Source: Desulfobacterales bacterium (lineage in GTDB: Bacteria > Desulfobacterota > Desulfobacteria > Desulfobacterales > JAUWMJ01). Taken from it: a DNA stretch of 6,511 nucleotides. Of the stretch, positions 5,340 through 6,511 are shown piece by piece. Position 1 is the stretch's first letter. Each line of letters begins with the position of its first letter. The notes under the pieces are model-generated. The model saw nothing but the letters and a program-made list of their open reading frames with translations. It was not told the origin of the DNA and searched no databases. The stretch is from the NCBI GenBank assembly GCA_030613225.1, contig JAUWMJ010000187.1, positions 1 to 6,511 on the forward strand, given 5' to 3'. A program made the position numbers and the translations under genes.

Positions 5340-6511
5340 ATGCTCTTAAAAATTTTCAATTTTATTAAAATCGATATCTGGAGGATTCGACTAAAGGGCC
5401 TTCCTTCTACAAAAGCATTTTTTTTAAGGCAGCTTCGGATTATTCTGCTGGCCATACGCAAATTTGGTGAAGACAAATGCCTGTTAAGAGCTTCCGCTCT
5501 AACTTTTTATTCACTTCTTTCCATCGGTCCGGTGGCAGCGCTGGCTCTTGGGATAGCCAAAGGTTTCGGGTTTGAAACTCTTTTGGAAAAGTGGCTTTTC
5601 GACAAATTCCCAGGACAGGAAGAAGTGCTTTTGAAGATTATTGACTATGCAGGAAGACTTATCGAAAACACACAAGGCGGTATGATCGCAGGTTTCGGTG
5701 TGGCGGTTTTGTTCTGGTCTGTTCTAAAGGTGCTGGGGCATATTGAAAGTTCATTTAATGATATCTGGGGTATAAGAAAGTCTCGCGCTTTTAAAAGAAA
5801 AATCAGCAATTATCTTTCTTTTATGCTTATCACTCCTATTCTTGTCATAATGTCCAGCAGTCTCCCTGTTTTCATAACTACCCAGATCGCTGTGATAACA
5901 GAAAAAGTCGGTCTGATAAAGATGTTCAGCCCTTTGATTTTCTCCGGTTTAAAATTATTACCCTATTTCCTGCTTTGGGCACTTTTTACTTTTATTTATA
6001 TTTTGATGCCGAACACGAAAGTTAATTTCAGGTCCGGCTTGCTGGCCGGTGTTGTGGCAGGTACTATTTATCAGCTTGCCCAGGTGGGATATATATATTT
6101 ACAGGTAGCAATTGCCAGAAACAATCCTGTATATGCCAGTCTTGTTGCATTACCACTTCTCTTGATATGGCTTCAAGCGAGCTGGGCAATTATTCTTATT
6201 GGTGCCGAGGTCTCTTTTGCACACCAGAATGTCGATATGTATGAATTTGAGCCCGATTATCTTAAGATAAGTCCGCATTTTAAAAGACTCCTTTCTCTGC
6301 AGATTGCCCATCTGTTGATAGGCAAATTTGCCGGAGGAGATAATCCTTCAACTGCTGCACAGATTTCACAAACCCTGGAAATTCCTATTCGTATGGTACA
6401 CCGGATACTTGATGAACTTGTAGAATGTAAAATAATTTCCGATATGAAAACAGATGAATATACAGAATTCACATATCAGCCCGCCATTGATATTAACATT
6501 TTGACAATACA
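5340..6511 (+). CDS. YihY/virulence factor BrkB family membrane protein, C-terminus cut off
   Basis: The frame is open from ATG 5340 to the right edge (390 codons so far). The hallmark LLRASALTFYSLLSIGPVAA (residues 48-67) and the later NNPVYASLVALPLLLIWL (261-278) place it in the YihY/BrkB family. These are polytopic inner-membrane proteins once misnamed ribonuclease BN; their function is unsettled. Six hydrophobic segments are visible at about 52-72, 114-133, 158-180, 200-223, 232-257 and 265-294, as usual for the family. After the core, residues 311-390 are soluble and look like a winged helix (STAAQISQTLEIPIRMVHRI, then a short basic/acidic wing), an extension E. coli YihY does not carry in this form. 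The ATG at 5340 is the only ATG near the N-terminus: an in-frame stop lies at 5334-5336, and there is no good ribosome site. GGAGG at 5380-5384 precedes no usable start. It follows the CheW-LysM gene after a 269-base repeat-filled gap. Confidence 0.9.
   Translation, partial: MLLKIFNFIKIDIWRIRLKGLPSTKAFFLRQLRIILLAIRKFGEDKCLLRASALTFYSLLSIGPVAALALGIAKGFGFETLLEKWLFDKFPGQEEVLLKIIDYAGRLIENTQGGMIAGFGVAVLFWSVLKVLGHIESSFNDIWGIRKSRAFKRKISNYLSFMLITPILVIMSSSLPVFITTQIAVITEKVGLIKMFSPLIFSGLKLLPYFLLWALFTFIYILMPNTKVNFRSGLLAGVVAGTIYQLAQVGYIYLQVAIARNNPVYASLVALPLLLIWLQASWAIILIGAEVSFAHQNVDMYEFEPDYLKISPHFKRLLSLQIAHLLIGKFAGGDNPSTAAQISQTLEIPIRMVHRILDELVECKIISDMKTDEYTEFTYQPAIDINILTI

Overview
The window looks like chromosomal DNA from an anaerobic, Gram-negative bacterium of the Desulfobacterota (Desulfobacterales-like). 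Three things suggest this: moderately AT-leaning codon use, dispersed hairpin and palindromic repeats of a kind I recall from those genomes, and an accessory gene set (class I Fe-S fumarase, periplasmic FMN-binding lipoprotein, MJ0042-type zinc ribbon with PilZ) that is common there. The assignment is inference, because no rRNA or other phylogenetic marker is present.

Layout. Two gene groups point away from each other around a roughly 500-base spacer (2178-2674). The minus-strand group, in transcription order, is: a 457-residue regulator with two zinc ribbons, a cyclic-nucleotide-binding-like fold and a C-terminal PilZ domain (2177-804); a small FMN-binding lipoprotein (730-353); and the first 42 residues of a class I fumarate hydratase running off the left edge (127-1). 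The plus-strand group is: a sirtuin (2675-3436); a 525-residue protein joining a cytoplasmic CheW-like domain through one membrane helix to a C-terminal LysM domain (3493-5070); and a YihY/BrkB-family membrane protein with a winged-helix-like tail, running off the right edge (5340-6511).

Non-coding structure. The central spacer carries three 33-base tandem hairpin repeats, an extra hairpin, and a pair of mutually exclusive hairpins just before the sirtuin start. The gap between the CheW-LysM gene and the YihY gene is filled by a composite repeat: a long imperfect palindrome, two 25-base copies of a second repeat, and flanking direct copies of an 18-base end. Small ORFs across these repeats are not credible genes.

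How the genes may work together. The most unusual item is the CheW-TM-LysM protein. By its topology it could tie a chemosensory-array coupling domain to the peptidoglycan. The PilZ regulator on the other strand offers a c-di-GMP input, and YihY is another inner-membrane protein, so a cell-envelope or signalling theme is possible. That link is inference from proximity. Fumarase and the sirtuin look metabolic, and no classical two-component, chemotaxis or defence operon is visible in the window.
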